DNA of 64,000 nt from Rs1 sp029027825 (GCA_029027825.1 CP093399.1:4464001-4528000), one strand, 5' to 3'; positions 51,219 to 60,941 are shown, counted from the first letter of the stretch. A program made the numbers and translations. The notes: a model not told the origin generated them from the letters alone.

Positions 51219-51245
51219 GTGGTGCAGTGAAGTCACTGCTTTAGG
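51219..51245. repeat. remnant of a MITE end
   Basis: TGGTGCAGTGAAGTCACTGC followed by TTTAGGT matches the right end of the 160-bp MITE family, with changes only in the terminal CCAGG. No other part of the element is present, so this is a deletion remnant 22 bases before the DUF2157 gene. Confidence 0.6.
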
Positions 51246-51267
51246 TTGAATATACAGGACGTTATTT

Positions 51268-52287
51268 ATGCAGAGTAATCGCGATAAAATTTTAAACTGG
51301 GCGGCAAGTGGCCATATAGCAAAAGCTGATCTGAAGGGCGCGCTCGTTCAAGGTAAGGCTGAGCCTGATCTGAATGAGTGGTTGGCTTTTTGTAAGTTGT
51401 CGATGATGTGGTTGGCGGCGATTTGTTGTTGTTCTGCTGCTATTTTCTTTTTTGCATACAATTGGCAACATATTCCAAGGTTGTATAAGTTTGCCCTGCT
51501 CGAAGTTTCGATGTTGGTGGTCGCTGCTAGTTATTTGATTGTTGCTAGGCAGGCGATCAGTCGTACGGTGTTGCTGATGGTTTTTAGTTTGTTGACTGGC
51601 GCGCTCTTGGCGCTGGTCGGTCAGACTTATCAAACAGGGGCCGATCCCTGGCAGTTGTTCGCCTATTGGGGGCTGTTTATTTTGCCTTGGGTGGTGGTGG
51701 CTCGGGCGAGTGCGCTGTGGATTTTCTGGGTGGCGTTACTGAATTTGGCAACGGTACTCTATTTAAGTATATCAATAGATATTTTTTCGCTGTTTTCCAC
51801 TCAAGGATTGGCAGTCGCAATGCTGTTTTTACTTAATTTGGTCTTGTTAGCTATTTTTGAGTTGTTGAGCTTTCAGCCGGTTAAAGCGTACTTAGGCTTA
51901 ACTTTTTCACTGAGTAATAATCGGTATAGCCAACAGTTCTTGGCTTGCGTTACCGGCTATTTCGCGGCACATATGGCCATTTATAGCCTTCTGGAAAGTG
52001 ATACCGATGGTTATTTGTTGCTCTTTTATGGGGGCTGGTTAGCTATTTCTTTACTGCTGTATCGCTGGGTGATTGAAGATTTATTGATGCTTGCTATTAC
52101 CGCTCTGAGCTTTATTTCGATCTCGACTTTCTTCGTCTCTTATCTGTTGTTTGATATTTTAGATATCGGGTTTTTATTGGCAGCTGGCCTATATACTGTC
52201 GGGGTTTCAGCTTACTGTTTTGGCTGGCTAAAGAAAACCGCGGCGCACTTTGAAAGTAGCGCGATCGCAGCGGGAGAGCAAGCATGA
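51268..52287 (+). CDS. DUF2157 membrane protein
   Basis: 339 residues with eight or nine membrane helices. The N-terminal soluble piece KILNWAASGHIAKADLKGALV is followed by the DUF2157 first helices (WLAAICCCSAAIFFFAYNW, then FALLEVSMLVVAASYLI). Function unknown; the family is often next to GDYXXLXY proteins, as here. It overlaps the next gene by four bases (ATGA). Confidence 0.85.
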   Translation: MQSNRDKILNWAASGHIAKADLKGALVQGKAEPDLNEWLAFCKLSMMWLAAICCCSAAIFFFAYNWQHIPRLYKFALLEVSMLVVAASYLIVARQAISRTVLLMVFSLLTGALLALVGQTYQTGADPWQLFAYWGLFILPWVVVARASALWIFWVALLNLATVLYLSISIDIFSLFSTQGLAVAMLFLLNLVLLAIFELLSFQPVKAYLGLTFSLSNNRYSQQFLACVTGYFAAHMAIYSLLESDTDGYLLLFYGGWLAISLLLYRWVIEDLLMLAITALSFISISTFFVSYLLFDILDIGFLLAAGLYTVGVSAYCFGWLKKTAAHFESSAIAAGEQA

Positions 52288-53903
52288 CTAATCAGCTTAA
52301 TGCCAGCCAAATTTTGTGGAATAGGCTCCAGAAAAAGCATTTAATTGATCCGCAGGCGCAGTTTAGTGAAAGCCAGTTTAATCCTTGGTATATTCGACTG
52401 TTACAGGGTTTTGCCGGCTGGCTAGCGGCCTGCTTTTTGTTTGCTTTCATCGCTACTGCTTTGTTTTTCAGCGATGTCAGAAGTGATGATTACTTGATCA
52501 TATTGATGATCGGTGTGGGCTGCTGTGGTTTTTCGTGGGTTATTTTTCGACTAACTGCGCTGCAAAGCTTTCTGCAGCAGCTGGCGCTGGCGTTTAATCT
52601 GTGTGGACAGTTGCTGGTGGCTTTGGGGTTGTCTTCGGTCTTTGAGTTGTTTTCTAGTAGTTTTTTTATCTACTTGGCGGCTTTTCAGCTTATCCAAGTG
52701 GCACTGCAAAATGACTTTACCACCCGGTTACTCTCTACTTGGTTTGCCTGCATAGCGCTGTATTTTGGATTAAGTCGGCTCGGCTTTAATGATATCGGCC
52801 TCGCCATCTGTTATCTGCTGTTTGCACTAGTGTGGCTGACAGATCGAAAATGGGGAGCGTATCAGCGAATTTGGGAGCCGGTAGGTTATGGTTTAGCGAT
52901 TGCATTTTTGAGTATTAATAGCCATTTTCTCAGCCCTGACCTAAGTTACTTGATCGAGCGAGTAACCGCAGATGAGCTGCTGACACCAACCGTCTCTTTT
53001 TGGCTCAACCAAGGGTTGATCGCCGCGATCTTTATAGTGGTACTACATCGTATCAGCGCTACATTTGGCGCTGATCGCACTTTTAAAACTAAGTTGGGTG
53101 TGTTGATTGCAGCATTGCTGATACTTGCGATCAGTTATTTAGTGCTAGGTGCCAGCGCTGGTTTTCTGCTGATTATGCTTGGCTTCATGAAGCAGCGAAA
53201 AATATTAGTGATGCTGGGTGTCGTATTCCTGTTAAGTTTTTTAAGTGTTTATTATTACAGCTTAAATTGGAACTTTTTGTATAAGTCAGCGCTGTTACTC
53301 GGCTTGAGCATCCTCTTTACAGCAGTGTTGTGCTGGTTTAAGTACACCGAAAAAGCCGACAGCGAAAAGCTGGAGAGAAAAAAGTCGGGCTTAGCGGGTA
53401 TCAATATAATGGCTGCACTGTGGGTGTTATGTGTGCTAATGGTGATCAATGTCGCTATTTTCCAGAAAGAGCAAATTTTAAAGAATGGTGATATTGCCTT
53501 GTTGGCACTAGTACCTGTGGATCCGAGATCTTTGATGCAAGGCGATTATATGAATTTAAGGTATAAAATAGAGCGCACTGTATTAGAGACGAGCCGGGCA
53601 TCGGCAGAAAATCCCGAGCAAGGCTATTTCGTAGTTAATCTGGATGCTCACCAAGTCGCGAGTTTCGCGGGGAGCTACCAGGGCCAAGCACTGGCTGAAA
53701 ATCAGCTTAAAATGTTGTTTAGGATTAGAGATAATCGTCTGAAGCTCGCCACGCATGCTTTCTTCTTTGAAGAGGGCACCGCTGCTCTTTATGAAAACGC
53801 CAAGTACGGCGAGTTTAGAGTGGATAGTAAGGGGCATTTGCTACTGAATAATTTACGCGATGCCGAGTATAAAATATTAGGCTTTAATCGGCCGAGTCAT
53901 TAG
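52284..53903 (+). CDS. DUF4401/GDYXXLXY domain membrane protein
   Basis: 539 residues. Residues 1-365 form a polytopic DUF4401-like region. The C-terminal part (about 380-539) has one anchor helix (IMAALWVLCVLMVINVAIF) and the motif GDYMNLRYKI inside LVPVDPRSLMQGDY, the GDYXXLXY signature. So two modules that are separate genes in some bacteria are fused here. Paired with the upstream DUF2157 gene; no known reaction. Confidence 0.88.
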   Translation: MTNQLNASQILWNRLQKKHLIDPQAQFSESQFNPWYIRLLQGFAGWLAACFLFAFIATALFFSDVRSDDYLIILMIGVGCCGFSWVIFRLTALQSFLQQLALAFNLCGQLLVALGLSSVFELFSSSFFIYLAAFQLIQVALQNDFTTRLLSTWFACIALYFGLSRLGFNDIGLAICYLLFALVWLTDRKWGAYQRIWEPVGYGLAIAFLSINSHFLSPDLSYLIERVTADELLTPTVSFWLNQGLIAAIFIVVLHRISATFGADRTFKTKLGVLIAALLILAISYLVLGASAGFLLIMLGFMKQRKILVMLGVVFLLSFLSVYYYSLNWNFLYKSALLLGLSILFTAVLCWFKYTEKADSEKLERKKSGLAGINIMAALWVLCVLMVINVAIFQKEQILKNGDIALLALVPVDPRSLMQGDYMNLRYKIERTVLETSRASAENPEQGYFVVNLDAHQVASFAGSYQGQALAENQLKMLFRIRDNRLKLATHAFFFEEGTAALYENAKYGEFRVDSKGHLLLNNLRDAEYKILGFNRPSH

Positions 53904-54037
53904 GAGTTCCCTGAACAACCTCCGCATTTCAACTTATGGGGTGTGTGAGTTCTTCAACAGTTCTAAGGCGTTTAAATTACCGATAGATTCTAAGCTTTGC
54001 TAGGGAGTAAACAGTGAGTAAATCCGTAGTCTCCCAG

Positions 54038-54069
54038 CTTTCTAACTTTCTAACTTTCTAACTTTCTAA
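54038..54069. repeat. 8-bp tandem repeat overlapping the DMT gene stop
   Basis: Four copies of CTTTCTAA (54038-54069) plus a partial copy. The stop codon of the transporter gene on the minus strand (54066-54068) lies in the last copy, so slippage would alter only downstream sequence. Confidence 0.85.
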
Positions 54070-54959
54070 CTTTCAAGCTTCTTAGCTTTCATTTTCCCCT
54101 TCTGCTTATTCCTGCGCACTAAAATAAACAGCGTGGAGGAGATGATGATAACCGTGCCTATGTAAGAGTTGGCGGTAGGTACGTCTCCCCATACTAGATA
54201 ACCGATCAACATCGCTAGCGGGATGGATGCGTACTTAAAGGGAGAGAGGAACGACAGTTCTCCGATGCGGGTGGTGATGATGTAGGTTAGGTAGGCCGCC
54301 ATAATCAGAACCCCGCCTATGGAAAGTAGGCCGATGTGCTCAATGCTGACTGCCTGCCAGCCAAACGGTAAGGTTGCCAGCCCACCTAAAGTAACTACCC
54401 ATGCGGTGGTGAACGCTATCTGCGTTGAGGATAGTACACTGGGAATGTTGCGGACAAAGATGTCTCGTAAGGCGGTGATAAAAGCGGCCGTTAGCGGCAG
54501 TATGATCGCCCAGGAATCAAGTGAGGCCTGCTGTAAATCAGCGACGAACATCACGCCAATAAAACCGACCAACACCGCGCACCAGCGGCGCCATCCAACT
54601 TTTTCTTTTAAGACCAGCGCCGCTAAAATGGTCAGCATTATGGGCGATGAGAAGACCAGGATGACAGCGGTTGCCAAAGGCAGTAACACTAGCCCTGCTA
54701 AATAAGTACAAGCAACTAACAGCTCAAAGACTGAGCGTAGTATGTTCCAGCGGTTCCAGCTTGCTCTGGGCAGAATCGGCTGCTTTTTCCAGCTGAGTAA
54801 TATGACAAAGAGTATGCAGACCACTAGCCCGCGCAAAAATAATATTTGCCCCAAAGGTAAAGTATCACTGAGGAATTTTATGATCGCATCGCCGGTGGTA
54901 AACAAGGCCATTGACAGCATCATAATTAAGGCTGCTTTTAAATTTTGAGTATCGTTCAA
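54066..54959 (-). CDS. EamA/DMT-family transporter
   Basis: 297 residues with ten predicted membrane helices in two EamA repeats. The first has AALIMMLSMALFTTGDAIIKFLSD, then GQILFLRGLVVC; LATAVILVFSSPIMLTILAAL ends repeat 1. A basic tail (RRNKQKGKMKAKKLES) lies inside. A likely exporter of metabolites; the substrate cannot be told from sequence. It stands alone, with a terminator of the liv operon upstream. Confidence 0.9.
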   Translation of the reverse strand: MNDTQNLKAALIMMLSMALFTTGDAIIKFLSDTLPLGQILFLRGLVVCILFVILLSWKKQPILPRASWNRWNILRSVFELLVACTYLAGLVLLPLATAVILVFSSPIMLTILAALVLKEKVGWRRWCAVLVGFIGVMFVADLQQASLDSWAIILPLTAAFITALRDIFVRNIPSVLSSTQIAFTTAWVVTLGGLATLPFGWQAVSIEHIGLLSIGGVLIMAAYLTYIITTRIGELSFLSPFKYASIPLAMLIGYLVWGDVPTANSYIGTVIIISSTLFILVRRNKQKGKMKAKKLES

Positions 54960-55088
54960 AGTTACCTCTAAAGATAGATTGAGAATGTTGTAATAATTGA
55001 GTTGTGATGGGTTTTCAACGAGAGAGTTGCGCGGAGATCAGCAGTAACACTAGTCTTTTTTTGCTCAAATAAACAGCAGTTTTTTGAT

Positions 55089-55118
55089 AAAAAAAAGCCA
55101 GTAAATTTTTTACTGGCT
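55089..55118 (-). terminator. intrinsic terminator of livK
   Basis: AGCCAGTAAA and TTTACTGGCT form a perfect 10-bp stem with a 3-base loop; on the minus strand it is followed by eight T residues (A tract at 55089-55096). It ends the livK transcript before the DMT transporter gene. Confidence 0.88.
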
Positions 55119-55224
55119 GATGGTGCTTGAATATTACCTACAATAACTTTTGGCTTTGATTTTACGAACTTTTAATTAGCCGATTTCTGCTCAGTGTTGT
55201 AGATTCTACTCAGGATCGGTTGTT

Positions 55225-56418
55225 TTAGCGTACTTTCACCAGTGAGAATTTGTTGTCTTTAATCTCTAGCTGACGGTAGGTACCGTAAACTTCGCCAACG
55301 TCGTTAAACTCGATGTTAGTTGCGCCTACGTAGTCAACTTCTCCGCCTGCGGCAAGAATTTCCAGTGCTTTTTTCAGCTCGCCCGGATAAATTTTAGTCC
55401 CTGGCGCGTTGGCAACTTTGTTCATGTTCGCTTGGATACTAGCGCGATCCGCTGTTCCACCCGCTTGGATAGCCAGTACGATTAATGCACCTGCATCGTA
55501 AGATGTTCCATCGTACGGGCCTTCGCCACCAATTTTGTTGGCTTGAGCAAGGCTGATAAAATTGGTCATCGCATTACTAGATCCACCGGGAGAAGTAGCT
55601 ATTGTATCTACCATGTCCTTGCCGAAAGCGTCGATTAAACTTTGACCAATCATGCCGTCGCCCAGTGCGAAAGAATCAAATGCACCGGTATCTAGGGAGG
55701 CTTGAATGATACCCTTGCCACCTTGATCTAAATAACCTAATACGGCTAGTTTGTCTGCGCCCGCTGCTGCTAAGGCTGCTACTTCAGCAGAGTAATCACC
55801 TTTGCCATCTTCATGAGCTGCGACTATCGCAATTTTACCACCGAGGGCTTTAAAAGCACCGACGAAAGCGTCCGAAAGGCCTTTGCCGTAATCGTTGTTG
55901 GTGTATGTGACAGCGATGATCTTGGTGCCACTTTCAAAAACTGCATCTGCTAGTACTTGCCCTTGGCGAGCATCGGAAGGTGCGGTGCGAAAGAAAAATC
56001 CCTTATCTTCAATAGAGCTCAGTGCCGGGGTAGTGGCAGAGGGGGAAACCATTACCACGCCGTTTGGTACAGCGACTGAATTTGCGATTGCGGTGGTTAC
56101 ACCTGAGCAGTCAGCGCCCATAATGGCTGCTACTTTATCGGCGGTGATCAGACGTTCAGCGGCGGCGGTAGCGGCTGATGCATCAACACAAGTTGAGTCG
56201 GCGCGAATTGGGGTGATGGTGCTGCCATCTAATAGCATTCCTGAATCTGAGGCTTCTTTGAACGCGAGTTCAGCAGAGGCTGCCATGTCAGGGGTGAGTG
56301 ATTCAATCGGGCCGGTGAAGCCTAAAATCACGCCTATTTTTATTGTATCAGCAGCGTTGGCGAATCCGCTAGTCGCTAGTGCCGCGGCTAGAGCGACGGT
56401 TAAAAGGTGCTTTTTCAT
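55225..56418 (-). CDS. branched-chain amino acid ABC transporter, substrate-binding protein (LivK-like)
   Basis: 397-residue periplasmic binding protein. Signal peptide about 1-22 (HLLTVALAAALATSGFANA). Type I binding-protein fold with IKIGVILGFTGPIESLTPDM at the start and YTNNDYGKGLSDAFVGAFKA. A conserved Cys pair (DSTCVDAS and GADCSGV) suggests a disulfide. It lies 246 bases downstream of livM, so it may also have its own promoter, which would allow higher expression than the permeases. Confidence 0.9.
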   Translation of the reverse strand: MKKHLLTVALAAALATSGFANAADTIKIGVILGFTGPIESLTPDMAASAELAFKEASDSGMLLDGSTITPIRADSTCVDASAATAAAERLITADKVAAIMGADCSGVTTAIANSVAVPNGVVMVSPSATTPALSSIEDKGFFFRTAPSDARQGQVLADAVFESGTKIIAVTYTNNDYGKGLSDAFVGAFKALGGKIAIVAAHEDGKGDYSAEVAALAAAGADKLAVLGYLDQGGKGIIQASLDTGAFDSFALGDGMIGQSLIDAFGKDMVDTIATSPGGSSNAMTNFISLAQANKIGGEGPYDGTSYDAGALIVLAIQAGGTADRASIQANMNKVANAPGTKIYPGELKKALEILAAGGEVDYVGATNIEFNDVGEVYGTYRQLEIKDNKFSLVKVR

Positions 56419-56663
56419 CAGTAATCTCCAAGTTTACAAATGTAGTGTCTGGATGAAAGCTAAACTAGTGCCTTTAAAGGAGTTCTTTTCAGTCAAAAAT
56501 TTAGCTCAATAATCAGACTATGAATACCATTTTTTATTTTATTTTGATTTTCTAGACTCAGCGATTCAATGACTAAATCTAGGTTTGTGCAGTTATGACA
56601 TCTTTACACAGACTGCGGTTTAATTACAGGTACTTATCTTAGATTAGCGATAAGTAGCTGTGC

Positions 56664-58043
56664 TTATTTGTGTCCTGATTTTTCCGGTAATATTCCACCT
56701 GGGCTGTAGCGCAGTACCAATAAGAGCACCCCACCCATAACCATCAAGCGCATATATTGGGCGCTGCCGATCAAATGTGCCTTCAGGGCGCTGGCTGGAT
56801 CTAACCCTAAAGTGACCACATTCATTAACCAAGTGCCCATTGGCTCCGCTTCAATCCAGATAAACCAGACTAAAAATCCGCCGAGGATCGAGCCCAAGTT
56901 GTTACCCGAGCCACCGACTATTACCATTACCCAAATTAAGAAAGTATAGCGTAAGGGGTTGTAAGTGCCCGGGGTAAATTGTCCATCTAAGGTGGTCATC
57001 ATCGCGCCGGCAATACCGACGACTGCTGAGCCGAGTACAAAAATTTGCAGATGGCGGCCCTTGATGTCTTTGCCCATCGCGGCAGCGGCGGTTTCGTTGT
57101 CGCGGATCGCACGTACCATTCGCCCCCAGGGGGAGTTTAAGGCGAGTTGGCACAAAGTGAAGAGCACTAACAACACGATTAAAAACAGCCCTGTGTAACA
57201 AAGTTTGACGAAAATTCCCGAGGCGTCCATGACTAAACTTTGCAGTGTTGCCGCTCTTTCATCAGTGGCTAGGCCCGCTAGTAGATCGGTATTGAAGCGG
57301 CTGACTAGATCGATAAACCAGCTGTCTTGCTGCAGTTCAAGTTCAAAGGGTACTGGGCGAGGTAAACCGGTGACGTTTTTTGCGCCACGAGTTAACCAAT
57401 CTTCGTTCTTTAGTAGCGCGACAATGATTTCAGCAATGCCTAAGGTGGCAATCGCCAAGTAATCAGTGCGTAAGCCTAAGGTTACTTTACCGATCAGCCA
57501 CGCAGCTCCCGCCGCAAATAGACCGCCAACTATCCAAGAGAAGACAATCGGCATGCCCAAGCCACCGAGGTAGCCGGTTTTAGCAGGATTTACCGCTTCA
57601 ATCGCGGCGCTGGCTGGATCGTAAAAATGCCGAGCTAAAAAATAGACGCCGAGGGCGGCAATGAAAGTAGCGGTGATGCGAAAAGGTCGTTTACCCCATT
57701 TTTTGTTTAGGATAAAGACAAAGCAGCAACCGGCGACTAAGCACAATAGAGCCATTGCCATACCGGCGCCGCCTGCGCTCCAAGCCTCGGTCACCGGAGC
57801 TTTTGATACGAGTACTGCCGCGGCGCCACCTAATGCACAAAAACCCATGATGCCAACATTAAATAGGCCTGCATAACCCCATTGAATATTGACTCCTAAG
57901 GTCATGATTGCCGAGATAATACACATGTTAATAATGGTCAGCGAGACTCCCCAAGACTGGCTGATACCAACGAAAGTGAGCAGTGCTGCCATGATGCCAA
58001 AGACGATAAAGGGGCGTAAGCTGGTGCCTTTTAGTAAACTCAT
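56664..58043 (-). CDS. branched-chain amino acid ABC transporter permease LivM-like
   Basis: 459 residues, longer than average LivM because of an extended periplasmic loop. About ten membrane helices. LivM signatures NIQWGYAGLFNVGIMGFCALGG and later NSPWGRMVRAIRDNETAAAAMG (the cytoplasmic loop that contacts the ATPase) are present, plus YNPLRYTFLIWVMVIVGGSGN. Overlaps the livH gene by four bases. Confidence 0.92.
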   Translation of the reverse strand: MSLLKGTSLRPFIVFGIMAALLTFVGISQSWGVSLTIINMCIISAIMTLGVNIQWGYAGLFNVGIMGFCALGGAAAVLVSKAPVTEAWSAGGAGMAMALLCLVAGCCFVFILNKKWGKRPFRITATFIAALGVYFLARHFYDPASAAIEAVNPAKTGYLGGLGMPIVFSWIVGGLFAAGAAWLIGKVTLGLRTDYLAIATLGIAEIIVALLKNEDWLTRGAKNVTGLPRPVPFELELQQDSWFIDLVSRFNTDLLAGLATDERAATLQSLVMDASGIFVKLCYTGLFLIVLLVLFTLCQLALNSPWGRMVRAIRDNETAAAAMGKDIKGRHLQIFVLGSAVVGIAGAMMTTLDGQFTPGTYNPLRYTFLIWVMVIVGGSGNNLGSILGGFLVWFIWIEAEPMGTWLMNVVTLGLDPASALKAHLIGSAQYMRLMVMGGVLLLVLRYSPGGILPEKSGHK

Positions 58044-59062
58044 ACTACTTTCCCCTTAAATATACCGGTCGGTCTTACCAGTAGTACTAAGACCAAAATC
58101 ACGAATGACACGGCAAATTTATACTCGGTGGCCAACAGTTGCATTAAGCTTTCGGGTTCTAAATTCTCGGGGAGTAAGTAGATTAAAAACTTTTTGTAAA
58201 CGTAGGTGATGGCAACTTCGGAGAAGGCGATGATAAAACCACCGGCAATAGCGCCAATTGGCTTGCCTAACCCACCGACAATCGCCGCGGCGAATATTGG
58301 CAGCAGTAGCTGGAAGTAAACAAAGGGCTTAAAGCTCTTGTCTAGGCCGTATAGTACACCTGCCACTGTGGCGAGTATCGCAGCTAAAATCCAAGTGATT
58401 CGGACGATTTTATCCGGGTCTATTCCCGAGAGTAGCGCCAGATTTTCATTGTCTGAAAAAGCGCGCATCGCCTTGCCTGTTTTGGTTTTTTGCAGAAACC
58501 AGAATAGCGCCGCGACTAAAATAATCGCCAGTACAATAGTGATAACTTGAGAGCTTCTCAGGGCTAAACCTTCTGCTAGGCCGGTATATTCTTTAAACTC
58601 GCGTGCTTTAAAGATAAAGCGTGCACCGTCGGCAAAACGTTGGTCGGCGGGGCCAATCACGAAGCGCACTAAGCCATTCATGATAAACATCACCCCCACT
58701 GAGACCATCACAAAAGTGATCGGCTTAGCGCCAATGCCGCGATAGTGTTTATAGACAAAGCGATCGGTAAATAGTAGAAATACCGCGGTGACGACAATGC
58801 CAAAGGGCAGGGCGAGCAAGGCGGTAGGCAAGGGGCCAAAAGACAGTCCCAGCGATTGGAACCACCAGGTGATCAAGATCGTCACCATGGCGCCAAAGGC
58901 CATAGTGTCACCGTGAGCGAAGTTAGAAAAACGTAATATGCCAAAGACTAAGGTGACCCCTAGGGCACCTAAGGCAAGTTGTGATCCGTAAGTAAGTGCC
59001 GGTAAGATAACATAGTTGGTCATCAGTACTAGGGCATTTAAAATGTCGATAAATTCTGGCAT
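58040..59062 (-). CDS. branched-chain amino acid ABC transporter permease LivH-like
   Basis: 340 residues, eight or nine membrane helices. GALGVTLVFGILRFSNFAHGD near the start and the coupling loop TGKAMRAFSDNENLALLSGI are typical of LivH; AAIVGGLGKPIGAIAGG follows. It pairs with LivM to form the channel. It starts 3 bases after the livF gene end. Confidence 0.92.
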   Translation of the reverse strand: MPEFIDILNALVLMTNYVILPALTYGSQLALGALGVTLVFGILRFSNFAHGDTMAFGAMVTILITWWFQSLGLSFGPLPTALLALPFGIVVTAVFLLFTDRFVYKHYRGIGAKPITFVMVSVGVMFIMNGLVRFVIGPADQRFADGARFIFKAREFKEYTGLAEGLALRSSQVITIVLAIILVAALFWFLQKTKTGKAMRAFSDNENLALLSGIDPDKIVRITWILAAILATVAGVLYGLDKSFKPFVYFQLLLPIFAAAIVGGLGKPIGAIAGGFIIAFSEVAITYVYKKFLIYLLPENLEPESLMQLLATEYKFAVSFVILVLVLLVRPTGIFKGKVV

Positions 59063-59065
59063 TGT

Positions 59066-59770
59066 TTAACCCCCTAAGAAAGATTTTCGGACGTCGTTGT
59101 CGGCAAGTAGCTCGGCACCGGTGCCAGTGAAGCGGTTTTCACCCATCACTAACACGTAGCCTTTATCTGCGATCTGCAGTGCTTGGCGGGCGTTTTGTTC
59201 GACCATTAACACGGCGACGTTTTTAGCTCGCACTTCTAAAATGCGATCAAAGAGCTCGTCCATGACTATCGGTGAAACCCCAGCGGTAGGCTCATCCAGC
59301 ATCAGTACCGAGGGCTTGGTCATCATTGCCCGACCGACAGCTACTTGTTGACGTTGACCGCCCGATAATTCACCGGCGGCTTGTAAGCGCTTCTCTTTTA
59401 ATATTGGAAACAGTTGGTAGATTTCTTCCAAGGTCCCTGAAATATCGTCATCGCGAATGAACGCGCCCATTTCTAAGTTCTCTTCTACGCTCATTCCAGT
59501 AAACACATTATGGGTTTGTGGAACAAAGCCAATCCCTGCGCGGATCCGCTGTTGTGGGGAGAGTGACATAATGTCTTCGCCACCTAAGGTGATGCTGCCG
59601 CCAGTCATTTGTAGCATGCCGAGGAAAGCTTTCATTGCGGTAGATTTGCCCGCACCGTTCGGGCCGACAATCACCACGACTTCGCCCTTGCCGACTTCGA
59701 TATCGCAGCCTTTTAGTATATCTGGGCCACCGTAGCCGCCGCAGAGATTTTTACCCACTAAATAGCTCAT
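59066..59770 (-). CDS. branched-chain amino acid ABC transporter ATPase LivF-like
   Basis: 234 residues. Walker A GPNGAGKST, signature LSGGQRQQVAVGRAMM, Walker B VLMLDEPTAGVSP, H-loop VEQNARQAL. LivF-type length. Overlaps the LivG gene by four bases, so the two are co-translated. Confidence 0.95.
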   Translation of the reverse strand: MSYLVGKNLCGGYGGPDILKGCDIEVGKGEVVVIVGPNGAGKSTAMKAFLGMLQMTGGSITLGGEDIMSLSPQQRIRAGIGFVPQTHNVFTGMSVEENLEMGAFIRDDDISGTLEEIYQLFPILKEKRLQAAGELSGGQRQQVAVGRAMMTKPSVLMLDEPTAGVSPIVMDELFDRILEVRAKNVAVLMVEQNARQALQIADKGYVLVMGENRFTGTGAELLADNDVRKSFLGG

Positions 59771-60564
59771 GATTGACCTCCAATGGGGGCGCCGAGGTCT
59801 TTGTTTTTTAAACCGGTGCCCAAATAGGCTTCGATCACTGTTTCATTGTTGGTCACTTGTGCAGCGGTACCTTGTGCCAGTATTTTCCCCTGTGCCATCA
59901 CAATCACTGGATCGCACAATCTGGCAATAAAATCCATGTCGTGCTCAATCATGCAGAAAGTATAGCCGCGCTCGGTGTTAAGTTTGATAATAGCATCGCC
60001 AATTTCCCCTAATAAGGTGCGATTTACGCCTGCGCCTACTTCATCGAGCAGTACTATTTTGGCATCGACCATCATCGTGCGGCCCAGTTCTAAAAGTTTT
60101 TTCTGACCGCCAGATAAGTTGCCGGCAAGCTCATAGGCAACGTGGCTGATTTTAAGAAAATCGATCACCTCTTCGGCTTTGGCTCTGATTTGTTGCTCTT
60201 GAATTTTAATCGCACCGCGGCGAAACCAAGTATTGGTGATGCTCTCTCCCAATTGCTGAGGTGGAACCATCATTAGGTTCTCGATGACGGTCATCGTAGA
60301 GAATTCGTGGGCTAGTTGGAATGTTCGCAGTAGGCCTTTGCTAAATAACTGGTGTGGGAGTAATCCGGCGATATCTTGACCATCTAGTAAGACACGACCA
60401 TGAGTTGGCTTATGCAACCCGGCAATAGTATTGAACATCGTGGTTTTGCCGGCGCCGTTAGGGCCAATTAAACCGGTAATGGAGCCTTTTTTTATCTCAA
60501 AGGTTACATCATCGATAGCTCGAACTCCGCCAAAATGCTTGGAAATAGCATCGACTTTGATCAA
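59767..60564 (-). CDS. branched-chain amino acid ABC transporter ATPase LivG-like
   Basis: 265 residues. Walker A GPNGAGKTT, the long LivG insertion with NLMMVPPQQLGESITNTWFRRGAI, signature LSGGQKKLLELGRTMM, Walker B IVLLDEVGAGVN (E-V rather than E-P) and H-loop IEHDMDF. First gene of the liv operon in order livG-livF-livH-livM-livK. A MITE lies about 85 bases upstream of its start. Confidence 0.95.
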   Translation of the reverse strand: MIKVDAISKHFGGVRAIDDVTFEIKKGSITGLIGPNGAGKTTMFNTIAGLHKPTHGRVLLDGQDIAGLLPHQLFSKGLLRTFQLAHEFSTMTVIENLMMVPPQQLGESITNTWFRRGAIKIQEQQIRAKAEEVIDFLKISHVAYELAGNLSGGQKKLLELGRTMMVDAKIVLLDEVGAGVNRTLLGEIGDAIIKLNTERGYTFCMIEHDMDFIARLCDPVIVMAQGKILAQGTAAQVTNNETVIEAYLGTGLKNKDLGAPIGGQS

Positions 60565-60648
60565 GAAAATTCTCCTGTGTAGCTGACTCCGGCTAAACTA
60601 ATAGCTATCTCTTATGAAGATATTGCAGAGTACTAGCTTTTATTATTA

Positions 60649-60808
60649 TCTGAATCCGTGACTTCAAAGTGAATGCAGAGTGTAAGATATTGGTTTTACA
60701 GTGGAATTGAAAAATCTTAGCTGCACCCGTAGGTTCAGTGGGTATTTTTCTAACCGCTGTAGAATCAAGAGCTTGCGCTATGTGGTGCAGTGAAGCCACT
60801 GATTCAGG
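60649..60808. mobile_element. 160-bp MITE, copy 3 (upstream of livG)
   Basis: Starts TCTGAATCCGTGACTTC (first base C to T) and ends CCACTGATTCAGG. Perfect 5-bp duplication TATTA at 60644-60648 and 60809-60813. Same 160-bp length and orientation as copy 1. It sits in the promoter region of the liv operon. Confidence 0.9.
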
Positions 60809-60812
60809 TATT

Positions 60813-60941
60813 ATGGATATGCTGGAAATCAAAATCAACGCTGCTAACTATGCACTGTCTTCTAATTTCTGGGCTCTGGTAGAGCCTGTTGTGCAAAGTA
60901 TTTTAAGCATAAAACAATTTTTAAAACAAGCCCCGCATTGA
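60813..60941 (+). CDS. possible small ORF starting at the MITE edge, 42 aa
   Basis: Directly after the MITE an ATG opens MDMLEIKINAANYALSSN and runs to QAPH before TGA. A terminator-like hairpin follows at 60929-60969 (AGCCCCGCATT with AATGCAAGGCT, then CTTTT). There is no clear ribosome binding site outside the element, so it may be chance. Not recognised. Confidence 0.3.
   Translation: MDMLEIKINAANYALSSNFWALVEPVVQSILSIKQFLKQAPH

Noticed and set aside
56632..56655. Terminator between livM and livK
   Set aside because: A 7-bp stem (ACTTATC/GATAAGT) without a T tract; too weak to call.
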